From Histoplasma ohiense (taxonomy: Eukaryota > Ascomycota > Eurotiomycetes > Onygenales > Ajellomycetaceae): a stretch of DNA of 64,000 bases. The translations under genes and the position numbers were made by a program. The stretch spans positions 997,001 through 1,061,000 of the forward strand of contig JAEVHH010000005.1 of assembly GCA_017607445.1 (NCBI GenBank). Direction: 5' to 3'. The notes below the pieces were generated by a model. That model did no database searches, was not told the DNA's origin, and saw nothing but the letters and a program-made list of their open reading frames with translations. Positions 1 through 11,076 of this stretch are shown in pieces; the first letter of the stretch is position 1, and each line of letters opens with the position of its first letter.

Positions 1-295
1 TGCTATTCACATCCGTGCCCAAGGTTAGTATATCCCTTCTCCCAAAAATGACATCGGCGTTTGCAGCCACGAACGCTAGGACCACGCCTGAGCCGGTACC
101 GACCTCAACCACAAGTGGTTGAGGGGAATTTGTAGAAGACCCGGGCTTTAAGCTTGTGTTAGAGGCATTGAACTTCTGGGTTAGCCATGCGGTTTCTGCA
201 GCAGAGGAAAGCGTATCGAGGAACAAATAGCTATCCTCCGCTGGCTCATAGATGGTGTCGAAGGAGACGTGTGACGTCGATGGGGTTGGAAGCAT
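1..295 (-). CDS. mtq2: eRF1 glutamine methyltransferase catalytic subunit, partial (cut by window edge)
   Basis: The visible N-terminal 98 codons start at the ATG at 295 and run off the left edge. The family hallmark HVSFDTIYEPAEDSYLFLD is followed by the SAM-binding motif VVEVGTGSGVVLAF of class I methyltransferases. MTQ2 (human N6AMT1/HemK2) works with Trm112 in the cytosol and methylates the glutamine of the GGQ motif of release factor eRF1. The diagnostic NPPY catalytic motif would lie outside the window, so catalytic competence cannot be judged. A Ser/Thr-rich insertion sits just before motif I. The gene is divergently arranged with the SDHAF3 gene across about 470 bp. The assignment is confident because of the N-terminal signature. 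Confidence 0.9.
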   Translation of the reverse strand, partial: MLPTPSTSHVSFDTIYEPAEDSYLFLDTLSSAAETAWLTQKFNASNTSLKPGSSTNSPQPLVVEVGTGSGVVLAFVAANADVIFGRRDILTLGTDVNS

Positions 296-762
296 GGTTG
301 AACGATTGAACGAGTCCCCAGAAGATCTAGCTCAGAGCGACATCCCGCGTCCGCTGTGCGACGCAGCCGCTGCTGTTGATGGCTTGCCGGGTTTTGGGAC
401 TTGAGCATCAATAACAACTCGAAGTCGAGGCTTTTCGATTGAAAGACCAAGTTCTATGAATCACGTGGCCATGAAATATCTCTTGTGCCTAATCAGGCAA
501 TCCGCAATCGTTAATTCGGCACAAAAATCTAGATACAATATGAAGTTCGTACGCAATAATTTATGGATTTGAGTTTTTCATTTTCTTTCTACATCATTAC
601 GATAGCTCTCAAGCGCTATTGGCCAGTTTTAGCTTCTCCTCTTTTGCAGCAACTTGAAACTTCCACATATTTAGTAGTGATCACCCATAAACCTTTGTTA
701 GGCTTTATGCTTCTCAGGGTGGGGATTGTTCCAACTTCTATTTTTAATTGCAGCTGCACAAC
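296..762. promoter_or_regulatory. shared divergent promoter region of mtq2 and sdhaf3
   Basis: This is the only space between two divergently transcribed genes, so it must hold both promoters. No clear TATA box was seen. A pyrimidine-rich tract ending in TTGCAG just before the SDHAF3 ATG could be the acceptor of a 5' UTR intron; this is inference. Confidence 0.4.
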
Positions 763-1306
763 ATGAGGGTGTCTCCTAGGTTCATGGCCAACCCTTTGTC
801 GATAACTCCAAGCTCTAGACAGCAGTCCGCTCTACTTCCGCCATTGCAGCTATATCGCCGTTTGCTCAGGGTACATCGAAAAAAACTCCCAAAAGACATG
901 CGTTTGCTTGGCGATGAGTATGTGAAGAACGAATTTCGAGCTCACCGGAATGTGGATAACCCAATTCATATTGTAAATCGAACCTGGCGCCTCGTTACGC
1001 ATTTTCAAACAAAGGCTGATACATTGTTCGCCGACTAGGTTGGTTTCCTCACAGAATGGCAGCTATATGCTCAGAAAGTCGAAGGAGACACTTGGCAAGG
1101 CGAAAAGTTAGACAAAGCAAAAATCGATAAAATGAGCGGTACGTTTGGGTTTTTTCTTCTCTCCTTTTCATACCATTGTTTCGATTTTCTTTCAGATCGC
1201 TTCGTGCACAGTGACTAATCTGGTGATATACTTGGTATAATAAGACCAACAAATTGGACAGCTTTACGAGCTTATGAATACCCTAAAAAAGGAAGATAAA
1301 GATTGA
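763..1306 (+). CDS. sdhaf3: succinate dehydrogenase assembly factor 3 (SDHAF3/ACN9), LYR-motif protein
   Basis: Model: exons 763-972, 1039-1138 and 1245-1306, giving 123 residues. The exons join as LLPPLQLYRRLLRVHRKKLP, then GDEYVKNEFRAHRNVDNPIH, GFLTEWQLYAQK and QQIGQLYELM, all colinear with the ACN9/SDHAF3 family. The family acts in the mitochondrial matrix, where it protects or matures the iron-sulfur subunit of succinate dehydrogenase. The LYR tripeptide lies near residue 33, after a short basic N-terminus that suits mitochondrial import. The first ATG at 763 was chosen; upstream in-frame sequence has no ATG. The second intron (106 bp) must end at an AAG acceptor (TAATAAG) to restore the conserved QQIGQLYELM; the nearer CAG gives a short unrelated tail and a stop. 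Length fits the family. Confidence 0.92.
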
Positions 1307-1807
1307 CCGTGACAATGAAATGGAAGGGATATATTCTCTAACTGTTTGTCATTTGACCGAGAGTGCTCATCGCTGTTGGCAGGTATTAACCATGCTACCC
1401 CTTACAAGGGCTCAAACAGTGAAGAATGTTTCAATAAACCATCTCCTTGTCCACTACCTGCGTTTGTCACTAAGTTTAGAAAATATGTTGGGTGTTCTGG
1501 CGTTACATATATTTATCTGCAGTGGCATGATTTTTTTTTAAAAAAAAAAAAAAAAAAAAATTAAAAAACTTCATCTTCTTCCCTTCCATATCGAATCTCC
1601 ACTTTCGATCGAGGGGTGCAATTTTGTCGGCGTTCAAATCAAAGCTTGAACAGACATAATAGCTTCCAAACGCCACGTCGCGAAGGCGCGCACACATCTC
1701 ACATTACACTCGCGAAGCCTATTTTCAAAAGGCTCCTATCTCCAACCTCGCTTCAACGATAATCGGCATCATCGAATCCAATTATAAGTTCAAACAGAGG
1801 AGACACC
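1307..1807. other. gene-free spacer with T9-A21 homopolymer junction
   Basis: No coding region was recognised. Positions 1531-1560 hold nine T directly followed by 21 A. The remainder is the 3' region of sdhaf3 and the promoter of the small Cys-rich gene. Confidence 0.6.
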
Positions 1808-2113
1808 ATGTGTCGACCCGTTCTCTTCAAATCGCCGACCTGTCTCCATCGGTGGTTCACCATCGGTTACCCCTGCGGAAAGGGAAATGGTTTCAACAAC
1901 TGCTCGAAGTTGACCGGCATCAACATCCTCCCCTTTAGTGTGGGATGTACTCTCACCTCCTGGCCCAAATCATGCCCCGTATGCAACCTGGAGGGAGACT
2001 ATGATCGAAATCTGATCCGAATGATCCAGTCCCCGGCTTATTACGGTGTCAGACACAGAGTTGGCAAAAATTTGATCGTTGATCAACAAATTCCGATGTG
2101 CACAATGATGTAA
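1808..2113 (+). CDS. small cysteine-rich conserved fungal orphan protein
   Basis: A single exon of 101 residues with good initiation context (gacaccATG). Cysteines are spaced through the protein (C2, C12, C23, C32, C47, C56, C59), including a CPVC pair before LEGDYDRNLIRMI. The opening MCRPVLFKSPTCLHRW and the CP-x-C-x-L-x-x-x-Y-D-x-N segment resemble a family of short uncharacterised proteins that I recall from Eurotiomycetes, which suggests a zinc-ribbon-like fold. No biochemical role is known to me. There is no signal peptide or membrane segment, so it is probably cytosolic or nuclear. The conserved pattern of Cys and Trp makes a chance reading frame unlikely, but expression is unproven. 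Confidence 0.6.
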   Translation: MCRPVLFKSPTCLHRWFTIGYPCGKGNGFNNCSKLTGINILPFSVGCTLTSWPKSCPVCNLEGDYDRNLIRMIQSPAYYGVRHRVGKNLIVDQQIPMCTMM

Positions 2114-3275
2114 ATTGAAGAAACACATGGATCTACGACAACCCGCCAGCTGAGGACTCCCTATTTTTCTTTCCTTATTTTGGGAGGGGGGGTGGGTTTG
2201 TTTTTTCAGGATAGAGCGCATGCGGCTGGAACATGTTGCTCGAGTTACAGCTTCACAAAAAGCAGTTCATAGCATTGGAGTATTTTTATTATGCATAATC
2301 TTTGTGTATATTGTAGGTTAGTTGTATGTTGTTGTTATTTTTTTGTACTGTTTTGACGGCCATTTATATTTTCAGTTGCTACATTATCATGTCTGATATG
2401 AAGTGTTTCTTTACCCAAATAATTCTATCCCGGCAGGCCCAAGTAACAATGCAGTTATATAAAACTTCTTGCTTGCCAATTGGTTGGCTTTCCTTAGCTC
2501 CCTCGTGCCTTAGATCATTGCACGGGGTGGTTTCATCATTTATTGGGCAACTAAATTACTTGGTCCACCTTTCAATTCTTCAACAACCCACACCCTAATA
2601 CCAACATCATCAAAGAAAACAGAAATCTAGAATAAATACTGAGTTGAACTAACCTATCTTTGATTTGATTTCATGCAGGCGATTAAACAACACCTACAGA
2701 GACATCGACGGAGTTTGAAACCCATGCAGATCATATAACCTCAATCACGCCGACTTGAATTCTCTACGAATCTAAGAATTTTATTAATGACAAGGCATTG
2801 GTACTTGCATAGTCCACATCATGGCTTCTTAACTAACTTCCATAGTATGAATCAGCATCTTGCAAAGTGCCTCCCGGAATCCTTACTGTTTGATGCGGGT
2901 ATTTCTTCCACATTTCTCAGACACTTCCTTTGATGGCTTACTGTGGAAGGTGGTGATTGCGAATCACAAATCATTAATTTTACCAGGAATATGAGAGGTT
3001 CGTCCTTTCCAATTTTATCAATTTACTCTGGAACAATACGTGGTAACAAAAGTAATCATGGAAGTTAATAATAAGGTGCGAATAAGCATAACACGCGGAC
3101 ATAGAAACAAGATAAACACCAATGGATTATGGCAATGTCCAGCCAAACACTCCATCAACCCCAGGATAATGGGGCCTTTGGCAATTTCTTCAGTCTGCAG
3201 GAACGGTGTTGATAGGCAGGACGCACATATATATTCCATCAAACTATACCCATCCAACTACAGCACCTGGATACT
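2114..3275. other. gene-free spacer
   Basis: Only short overlapping reading frames on both strands, none with recognisable protein features. A G-rich run (GGGAGGGGGGGTGGG) lies near 2182. Nothing else was seen. Confidence 0.5.
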
Positions 3276-4250
3276 TCATTGTTGGTTATTAATTGTATCC
3301 AAAATCCACTCCACTTCTCCCACTATGGTATCGGGTTCGGTAAGATGGACGTTGTGACCACTATTTCCTGCAATCGCTATGGAGCCTTTCGTTGATAAGT
3401 TTAAGTTTGCTAGCTGGAGGGTTTCATCCAATTCCTTGAATTCGGCCATTTTTCTCTGCCATGCAGCTGGGGATGGGATTCCTTCTTTCCCTAATCTGAC
3501 GGCAGCGTCGTATATCCGTTCATGATCCCGTGTAGTGTCTCCCATCACTACACTGACGGGAACGGATCCGAGAAGGGGAGGATCTGCTTCTAGCTGCTTT
3601 TTCTGCCCCAGTTCCCGGCAGCTATTGGCAACTTCACCGCACTCCGCCTCAGCTGTTTCTTTGAACTTTGCAGTTTCTGCTTCCGAGTAAAGGCCTTCCC
3701 TATCTTCTGGATCCAGGACCATGTCTTGATAGAGCCCGGTGAGTCGCAGCCAGTCTTGGCCCTCACTCATTCGCTTCACATTCTCATCGGGCCTTAACGC
3801 AGTGGTGTTTTCTTGATCACCCTCGACAAATACCAGCCCCACAATATCGTGAAGTTCGCCCTTGAACTGTTTCAAATGAAGAAATTCCCGCGCAATAATA
3901 CCGCCGTATGCATGACAAACAATGATGTACGGTGGTTTGATATCAGCCGCGCCCAGCAGGACGTCAAGCTCGAGAGAAATGTTTTCAGCGGTTGGAGCAG
4001 TGGGGTTTGGCATTTCTTCTGAGTCACCGAGTCCAGAGCGATCATAGAGCATAGTTCGAACTTTGCGCTGAAGGAGTCTGCGAACAGGGGTCCATTGCCT
4101 GGAGCTGGAGGCGACATCTGGGATGATGATAACAATGGGGTCGCCAGAAGAACGATTTGGGCCGTAGATTCCAAGAAAGAGGCAATGGTTTGCGATGGAA
4201 ACGAGACCTTCATGCTCCCCGTATTGCCAGTTTGTGTTCGTGGGTTCCAT
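3276..4250 (-). CDS. alpha/beta-hydrolase-fold protein with alanine in place of the nucleophile serine
   Basis: A single exon of 324 residues. The fold is shown by the strand-loop segment PIVIIIPDVASSSRQWTPV, by MLYDRSGLGDSE, by the nucleophile-elbow region YIIVCHAYGGIIAREF and by the C-terminal GNSGHNVHLTEPD. In active relatives the elbow reads G-H-S-x-G; here it is C-H-A-Y-G, so alanine (codon GCA) replaces the catalytic serine. The likely acid (VVMGDTTRDHE) and the histidine (GHNVHL) remain. Ordinary hydrolase chemistry is therefore improbable. The protein could be a pseudoenzyme, a binding protein, or use another mechanism. No signal peptide is visible. The reading frame is intact, so this is not a decayed gene. 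The substrate is unknown. Confidence 0.8.
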   Translation of the reverse strand: MEPTNTNWQYGEHEGLVSIANHCLFLGIYGPNRSSGDPIVIIIPDVASSSRQWTPVRRLLQRKVRTMLYDRSGLGDSEEMPNPTAPTAENISLELDVLLGAADIKPPYIIVCHAYGGIIAREFLHLKQFKGELHDIVGLVFVEGDQENTTALRPDENVKRMSEGQDWLRLTGLYQDMVLDPEDREGLYSEAETAKFKETAEAECGEVANSCRELGQKKQLEADPPLLGSVPVSVVMGDTTRDHERIYDAAVRLGKEGIPSPAAWQRKMAEFKELDETLQLANLNLSTKGSIAIAGNSGHNVHLTEPDTIVGEVEWILDTINNQQ

Positions 4251-5769
4251 TAGGATCGAAGGAATATAGATTCAAAATAACTCCGTCTTTCAAAGTTCAG
4301 TTCCTCTGTTATATGAATAGACCCAAAAGAACATCCCGCGATATGAATTCCGAAAAAATATACACATCGAAGTTAATTTGCGCCTGGATGGCTCATCAAG
4401 ATGAATCGCATAGTGAAGAGCCAACTCTGGACATATTTGCATGCTTGAATTTGCTTATATTGCAATATCAGAAGCCGCAATGGTGATGGATCACGCCTCC
4501 TCGACTTTTGTCGCATATAAAAGCGCCACGTTGCGAGAGGTGCCCTTCTGGTAAGTCAATCCGACCAATATGACGAGGCAAGCACAGTCAACAGGCCCAA
4601 GGTGCTCTCGACTGGAAATAGTCTCCGGGTGGTGTCCTAACTTGGAAGGCTTAGGCCTCAGTCAGTTGCTCCTAGTATTGCCCTCCAGTTGTGGGCGTAT
4701 GAGAGAGATGTCGGCGCCTTTGGGAAAAATAAGGGTGAGATAAATATTAGCACTAGTAGTTACTAAAGGAGCGGAAGTCAGTGAGAACCAGCATGTTCCA
4801 ATCCTACAAATTGCTCATGATGCTGTAATGGAGATATTCTCGGAGCATAAGATGGTCTCAATGGGATTCTCTACCTGTTCGACATCAATCCACCCCATGG
4901 AGCACTAGATAGTTTGCTGCCGAATATTCTGTTTGCTAAAATGTTAGCATGTCCAGGTGAATGGCCAGCCTCCTGTGGATCCGTTAGATGCAGAGTAGCT
5001 ACAACGAAAGGGAGGGAGTCTTCAGGAAGAAGAGCTTTCAAGGGACTTCGGTCAGGGGGAGGGCTTTGATAAATACTAATACTTGTAATACTATATGTTA
5101 GTGTGATTTGATTTCGTTCTCAAAATCTTTTTACCTTTGTTGGCTCATTGCTGTTAGGTCCAATTCAAAGGCGATATTTCGTCCGCCATCTCCTTGCTAG
5201 CCTCCAGTTTGTGATACGCAATAGCAACACCGCGAAACTTGGCCTGGGGAAGATTCACAAGACCGGCACCATTTTTCAACCGGTAGAACAGAATACCCGG
5301 TGCAAAGTCAATTTATATCCTGGAGCAGCATCTATCAAAGGAAAATGTAAATGGAGGAAGTTCTTAGAGTGGGTCAACAAAGGTGCATTACTTCCTATTC
5401 CGACTTAGCTCTCGGTACTTTGATCCCGAGCACTGTCCCTAATTGACTCCGAGATCTGTCCGTGTCCACGGCCCGATTGTCAGCTAGCGTAAATGTTCAA
5501 AGATCTATGAGGATATTGCGATTGCTCTAGAATCTATATTCGAGGCTGACCGTATTGCTATAAATCCTAAATTTCGAAACCGGAAAACATGTCCCGAAAT
5601 ATCTCCAATCATTATTGTTCATGATATCATGACATATGAGCCACATGCTGTGCGTAGCGTTGCTACTCAAATAAAGCGATTCTAATAGTTGGTCGATCAG
5701 GAGGCAATCTACCTAGGTACTGCGAGTTGACAGGAAAAACAGAGAAAAATCCAGGGGACTTTCAAATTA
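4251..5769. other. gene-free spacer of about 1.5 kb
   Basis: No supported gene. A TATAAAAG sequence on the + strand at 4515-4522 looks like a TATA box but has no recognisable coding region after it. An 86-codon + strand frame at 5148-5408 shows no family features. Confidence 0.45.
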
Positions 5770-8384
5770 CTAGTCTCCTCCTAAACTTCCTAAAGCTTCG
5801 CCGACCCAATCTAGTTGCACAGCACTTACCCCCCTTGCATAGCTTCGGTTGGTAAATACGTACTCGTTATACATGATTGCCTCGACTTTGCGGCCGTATA
5901 AGATGCTAGATGGATGGATGGCAACTGTCTGATTTCCCACGATTGTTTTATAGCTCCCATCAGGGGCGAGACGGGCAGTGTTGGAAGCGAACCCTGTGAG
6001 GAAAGATTTTAGGATCGAGATAGGGTTTTCTTCCGAGGATATTGTATGATTGGTCTTAGTGCTGGTGGTGTCGTTATCGTTTGGAAGGAGTTTAGCTTGT
6101 CGACATCGCGTTATTAATTGTTTTCGGACATCCTGTATGCATGCAAGATTAGGCTGCTAATCCCTGTACCTCCGTTATTTGCAGGCAAAAATGATAGAAT
6201 TTGGCAAAGAGATTCTTTACATACCATGACTGCCTGCATTGCGCGATGTGAAACAAGATGTCTATTTGCCCATGCCTTCCGATCCGACTTTTCACCCGCA
6301 TACGCCCTGACTGTAGCAAGCATGGTCAGATGATCCCCTTCTCTCCGATACAGATCCCGCCTCGCTTTTTCTGCTTCTTCTTTCTTCTCCTCAGACGTGG
6401 TGCTAAGGAAAATGTTCTCAACACTAAGGCATGAAATGATATCGATGACATTGCGCAAAGAGTCCGGTCCGTATTTCGCACCAGCTAGAAGCACACGACC
6501 TAACTGCGCAGTGAGAGGAAGTTTAGCGATTCTCGCACCAATCTCGCTGATTTTGCCCGTCTCATCAAGTGCCTGGATACTGAATAGTTGCAGGAGCGCT
6601 TTCTCAAGGGCCTCTCTAGAGGGCCGGGTTAAGAATGGGAAACACATAATGTCATCCACGCCCCTCGCTTTCATGTTTAAAATCGCCTGGCTCAAGTCGC
6701 AGCGCAAAATCTCAGGCGTGTTTGTCTCTTGTAAAGCCAAGTAATCCTTTTCTGTGTAAAGCCTGTAGCATTGACCAGGCGCTTCTCTCCCTGCACGACC
6801 TTTCCGCTGAATTGCTGCAGACTTGGATATGGGTTTAACAAGCAGCGAATCCAAACCAAGACGCGCGCGGAATTGTTTCATCTTGGCTTTTCCGCAGTCC
6901 ACAACGTAGCGAACACCGGTAACGGTGACGGATGTTTCTGCGATATTGGTAGATAGGATTACCTTGCGCGTTCTGTGAGGGGCTGGAATAAAGACTCGTT
7001 GCTGTGCTGCTTGAGGGAGAGCGGCAAATAAGGGAAGTACCTGTACTTTGGGCAAAGCAGGGTCCATACTGAGCGCGTATTCGTTAACATGCACCTCGAG
7101 AGATTCCACTGTTTCTTGACCTGTTAGGAATACCAGGATATCTCCCGGCAGAGGTTCTTTCATATGGATCTGGAAAATGGTCTGGAGTGCTGCGTCCACG
7201 AAATCGTGAACTGGCTCAGGAGAATAAATAACTTTGACAGGGTATTGACGGCCCTTTATATGGCAAACAGATATGTCTTTTGATGGCGATGGCGCAACCC
7301 CGTCGGAAGGTTTATTATTATTGTGCTTCACCTTATCCATTTCGCAATTGGTATCTTCGTCCGATTTTCCATTCCATTCTGATCCCGAATGCGCTCCTCG
7401 ATCCTCCCGCTGTTTTAGTCCCTCCCCAAAGAACGAAAGTAAACTTTCCATGTCAGCCGTCGCACTCATAACGACCACTTTCAACGGAAGCCCACCTCTC
7501 CCCTCGTTCTTCCCCGAAACAATAAGTCTCAAAAACCCCAAAATAAGATCAACATTAACGCCCCGTTCATGTACTTCATCAACAACAACAGCGCTGTACT
7601 TGGTCAACCAAGGATCCGTCAACATCTCCTGGAGTAACATCCCCTCCGTCAAGAACTTGATCTTGGTATTAGGTGAGGTCGAAGAATCAAACCGTACGGA
7701 GTATCCCACTTTACTTGCAGGTGAGGAATTTCCCAATGGTGTCCCCATTTCGTCTGCCACGCGCCTCGCCAGAGACACGGCTGCGACTCGTCGAGGTTGC
7801 GTGATGGCGATGCATCCACCAACCGTGATGTCCTTCACATCAGACTCCTTTGGAGGTGGATCGTGGTCTCCATTTACTGACTTGGTCTGAGATTTTGATT
7901 TCTCGTTCATTGTCATTGGAGCAACCTTGACAGTCCTTGCCTGCGCCCATTCTTCATCTACCAAAAACTGTGGTACCTGCGTACTCTTGCCACTACCTGT
8001 CTCGCCAACGAGCAACAATACATCATTGCGCTGGAGGTTTCTTCTAATTTCATCTCCATAGGAAAATATTGGTAGCTGCTTGCGAATGTGGTATAGCGCT
8101 TTGGCTCGGTCTTTTAAAGACGTATGCACAGCGCCAGTGGCAAGGCCATCTCGTTTTTTGTCTTGGGTATTTCGATTGATATTTGGTCTATCATTCGTGG
8201 TAGCAGTAAACTTGTTCTTCTTATTTTTACTTATAGCGCTATCCGGCGTTATCTCGCCCCTCGGGTTAGTGGTGAATGTTGTACTCGCTGAATCATTATC
8301 ATGTTGGATTACCGTTTTGGGGGCAGTGTGTTGCTGGCCTGCATAGGTGGTGGTGTCTTCATTTCGTTTCCGCTTCTTGCTCAT
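5770..8384 (-). CDS. dhr2: DEAH-box ATP-dependent RNA helicase DHR2 (rRNA processing)
   Basis: Exons 6225-8384 and 5770-6132 (minus strand; 92-bp phase-0 intron) give 840 residues. All DEAH-helicase motifs are present: GETGSGKST, ITQPRRVAA, DEVHER (H-variant of DEAH), SATAD, FLTGQE, STNIAETSVTV and QRKGRAGR. A ratchet/OB-fold C-terminus ends in FASNTARLAPDGSYKT and VAIHPSSILYGRK. Splicing is needed because the first exon alone reads into a non-conserved tail and stops, losing DVRKQLITRCRQAKLL. The N-terminal 90 residues are polar and Lys/Asn-rich, as expected for a nucleolar protein. Yeast Dhr2 (735 aa) is needed for 18S rRNA production. There is a large acidic/polar insertion after SATAD, near residues 325-365. 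Confidence 0.93.
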
Positions 8385-11076
8385 TTTCTCATATGCAAAT
8401 GGCAGTGTGCTTGCCGTACCACACTTGATCGAGTCGGGAAAGTGGTTGGCGACGAGAGTCCTGTCGCAATCTTTTTATTTGAGAACCTTTGGCAAGGAGA
8501 GGGTTAACAGGATAGAACAGGAGATAAAATGAAATAAACAATAAACAAAATATTAACTTAGAAACATAAGAATGGAGTAATACACCATATTGTTTTCGAT
8601 CATTGATGAGAGTTTGAAGATTTTATAAAAATTAGGTGTAACAAAAAGGTCAAAAAATCATGATGATCTGTATCATCAATACCGGTATTATTACCACCAC
8701 GCCATCTTTTTGCGGCAGCGGTTTCCATCGTATACGGAAAACGTTCTGACATGTTCATCTCTGCTACAAATGCAAAAGCGACGATTTCACAACCGGCATA
8801 TTTTTATCAATCTCGAGCCCTTGACCAGTTTCTTTGGCTGGGTTGGCGATTCCTCTTCAGAGCACCGTCTCCAACTTGAGAAATTAGGCATGACGATCCC
8901 AGTGAAGATGAAAGCAAAAAAGGATGCAAACTTATGAGAAGAGTCGCTTTCACAATATCAAACTTGGCGGAGTTTTTGATGCTAGGTACCAAAAACTGGG
9001 GAAGTTAGGATTCGTCGTGAATTCTACAGTCCAAGGGACCGGCCAACGGCCGTACAAGGCTTTTAAAATCCACATCCACAACTCTTCATCCAGAGAGGAG
9101 AAATAAATCCTGCATCGTCTCTCCTCCACCTTTAGGTCCTTTCAGCCTGGGAGCAGCAAGTTCTGAACAATGCTTGACATGTTTGAAATTAATGGGCATT
9201 AATGCTTCATCCATTGACCGCTAATAATTTGTCATTTTCATTTTCAGTCACATTGTTGACCACTGGATTTCAGAATGTGCTCTCATGCCATTCATTACTA
9301 CTGGAGCTGTTAACCGCCCTTAATATCTTCTAAGGCTCATATTATTCACACTGGTTAGCATACTCATGCGTACCAACAAGATACCGGCGTGGCTGACTGC
9401 TGTAATTCCTAGATATATAAAGAAAGCTATCATGAATGCCACAACAGACCCCCAAGATATTCGACAAATGAGACAAATTCGAACTCGGAGATCTTATTTA
9501 TACCTTGGAAAGCTGTTGACAATTATGCACTTTACAGATGTCAACTTTTCAAACCAAAGCTGTACTGGAAAGTTGAGGGTGTACTAATTCTAGCAACCTT
9601 CGGATAGCTCACATTGCCAATGAAGGGCAGAGAGCCCTCATTTAGCCAATTTTATACCATGCACCTGGGTCCGATTTGAAACACAAAGTGAACTGGAAGG
9701 ATAGAGATTCGAAATCTTGGGGTTCTAGTAGGTTTCTTGAAATTGTAATGGCTTCTGGGCACGGACAGGCCCTTAACCACTTGACCAAAAAGGTCATATA
9801 CAATAACAGGCCGCTCTTATTGGAACCCGAACCCTGTTTCTAGTTAACCCCTCTGGGGGATGCCTCAGCCCTCAACCTAGGCATTACGGAAATACTTGGA
9901 CAAGTTAGATACACCCTGGTTGTGATATTTATAGTATGTGTTGAATACAGCGTAAACTCAATATGAAAAGAGGTGTGGAGAATCTGCAGCTGAGCCGCAG
10001 AAACCTTTGAGGGAAGATGTATAGAGTGGTATTGTGACACTCCCGTCCCACGAATAAGATGGAGAAATTGCCGAAATTTAAGAAAAATGGGGTGGTTCAG
10101 CAAAACTACTGCACCTTGATTCAAGTCAGCAAATGTAACATGATGAGTTAATCAGCCATTGGCAGGTAGTTATTGAACCAACAAATCTGTGCACCCCCTG
10201 GAGCGGGTCGGATTCAGATATGTACTGTACGAAGGAGAGTAGTTCACCCCGCGGTAGTGCAGGGTTTCGGCTCCTCTCAGCTCTTGGAATTTGGAGGTCG
10301 GGAAAACTGGTGTGGGGGTTGGGCTCGTGTCGGTATTCTTCGGAGAATACATTAAAGTTAAAGGGACCAAAACGACCTGCCAGGTTGCTTGCAAGGATAC
10401 TCGGATGTCGCCCCAAAAACTGGCCCATTCGGTGAGGTCCCATGAATTTAACGCTTCCCTGACACAAACGCCCACTGGTCACACAGCATACAGGACTGAT
10501 GGCGGAAGATTGTGTGCCCTTTCCTGTTCAGCTCTTATTGACGATAATCGGCTGTAGAGAGCTCGATTCCTACCACGAAAGACGAATGGGTAACCTCAAT
10601 AACCAATGGCCGCCACTATCCGAAGAACAATGCAGGCTAATTGATAAAGCGACCATCTATGCCTGGGGAGTGCATGTTGCTGGCTGGGAACAAGACGTAA
10701 CAACGCCACGCTGACGTTCATGAGGACTATAAATTATAGCCCAAGGACCCTGTGGAAAGGGGAATCCCCACAAAAATGTGATTTTACCACACGGTACCTC
10801 GAGTCATTTGACAGCGCCAATATCGTTATTATTGGCCGCGCTGGCAGTTGGAAGTTTGTTTCTTTACCGTGGTTAGTGGGGCACATGTTTGGGTTGTGGT
10901 CACCCGTCTGGGCTTCCGCCGCCCTTCTCAACCTTCCAAACTGGCCTAATCGAGGGCTCGCCTGCTACGTAATTTGCTCATATAACTAACTACATAATTC
11001 GGAAGATCTCACTACGCCAGGACCCAGCCTCCCCTCACCTCCATTTTGCGCTGGGTACCACACATACTCTTGCACC
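8385..11076. other. 2.7-kb region without a recognisable gene
   Basis: Short frames only (such as 10126-10482 minus), with no domain or family resemblance. The region holds a tRNA-like Pol III relic near 9700-9800 (listed separately). Its last few hundred bases are the promoter of the gene at 11077. A relic of a decayed element is plausible but not shown. Confidence 0.5.
9700..9800 (-). repeat. tRNA-derived (SINE-like) relic with A-box and B-box
   Basis: Read on the minus strand, TGGTCAAGTGGTTAAGGG (A-box core at 9777-9787) resembles the D-arm of tRNA-Ser/Leu. About 60-70 bases later ATTTCGAATCT (near 9705-9715) resembles the B-box. A small hairpin TGACC-tttt-GGTCA overlaps the 5' end. The arms do not fold into a complete tRNA, so this is either a SINE head or a decayed tRNA. 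Element borders are unknown. Confidence 0.35.

Noticed and set aside
5148..5408. 86-codon plus-strand frame with a TATA-like box about 630 bp upstream
   Set aside because: No recognisable protein features, and the box is too distant to support it.
7273..7890. 205-codon plus-strand frame
   Set aside because: Antisense shadow of the dhr2 helicase exon; the minus-strand protein has all the helicase motifs.
10126..10482. Overlapping minus-strand frames of 118 and 101 codons
   Set aside because: Two frames overlap in the same place, neither shows domain features, and the region looks non-coding.
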